From Boothiomyces macroporosus (taxonomy: Eukaryota > Chytridiomycota > Chytridiomycetes > Rhizophydiales > Terramycetaceae), in contig JADGKB010000191.1 of the NCBI GenBank assembly GCA_027604185.1, forward strand, positions 1 through 17,895: a DNA stretch of 17,895 bases, read 5' to 3'. The position numbers and the translations under genes are program-made. Below are positions 17,692 through 17,895 of the stretch, one piece after another. Each line of letters begins with the position of its first letter. Position 1 is the stretch's first letter. The notes beneath the pieces are model-generated. The model searched no databases. It had not been told where the DNA came from and was given only the letters and a program-made list of their open reading frames with translations.

Positions 17692-17895
17692 AGTCGAATT
17701 TAAATCAAATAATAATATCGGCTGCAACAAAGTAATTGGGATACCAACTATTTCGAAACCGACTATGGTGCACCCTTTTTAATATCGTTATAGTAGGTCA
17801 ATCGGATTGCTCGTCGTGTTCTTCATAGTTGGGCAAACCAAGTTGGAGTCAAAGAAACCTCGCCCATTAAAGAACAGTCAATGTAACCACAAGTT
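17692..17895. other. Downstream end of the window, no gene called
   Basis: It holds the 3' flank of the membrane-protein gene. A frame open to TAA at 17780-17782 could be an alternative C terminus of that gene if a 25-nt intron at 17632-17656 is used. Nothing recognisable follows up to the edge. Confidence 0.4.

Noticed and set aside
1..17895. Transposons, tRNA or rRNA genes.
   Set aside because: I saw no transposase motifs, terminal inverted repeats, target duplications, tRNA cloverleaf boxes or rRNA signatures on either strand.

Overview
This window looks like nuclear DNA of a fungus, probably an early-diverging or otherwise unusual lineage. Three things suggest this: a Rim15-type kinase (PAS, zinc finger, split AGC kinase, C-terminal receiver), which is a fungal architecture; a PNGase A-family protein and HSPA12-type Hsp70 genes, common in fungi; and very dense gene packing in AT-rich DNA. 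I cannot name the genus.

The most striking property is intron size. Nearly every intron I can place by protein continuity is 19-22 nt, with a normal GT (once GC) donor. Most have a TAAY-type element 2-5 nt before the terminal AG. The spliced reading frames close exactly: 528, 191, 562, 302, 1881, 283 and 617 codons for seven genes.

Layout. 1-95: tail of an ankyrin-repeat-like protein (+). 477-2121: PNGase A-like glycoamidase (+, 4 exons). 2153-2748: PdxT/Sno-type glutaminase of vitamin B6 synthesis (+), only 31 bp downstream. 3000-3488: GINS subunit Psf1 (-), convergent with pdxT across a minisatellite-like spacer and with a 24-nt tandem repeat upstream. 3808-5656: HSPA12-type Hsp70 (-). 5938-6570: decayed, truncated paralogue of the same gene (-). 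6745-7693: methylthioadenosine phosphorylase (+). 7789-13594: Rim15-like kinase (-), convergent with it. 13595-14258: divergent region with one possible extra exon. 14259-15151: secreted, probably GPI-anchored Cys-containing protein (+). 15288-15767: tentative small gene (+). 15797-17691: multi-pass membrane protein with a glycosylated extracellular domain (+). 17692-17895: no gene called.

The genes do not form a pathway. They are mostly housekeeping (PLP synthesis, methionine salvage, DNA replication, nutrient signalling) with some surface and secretory proteins. Gaps are often under 100 bp, so promoters and terminators must be very short or overlap neighbours.
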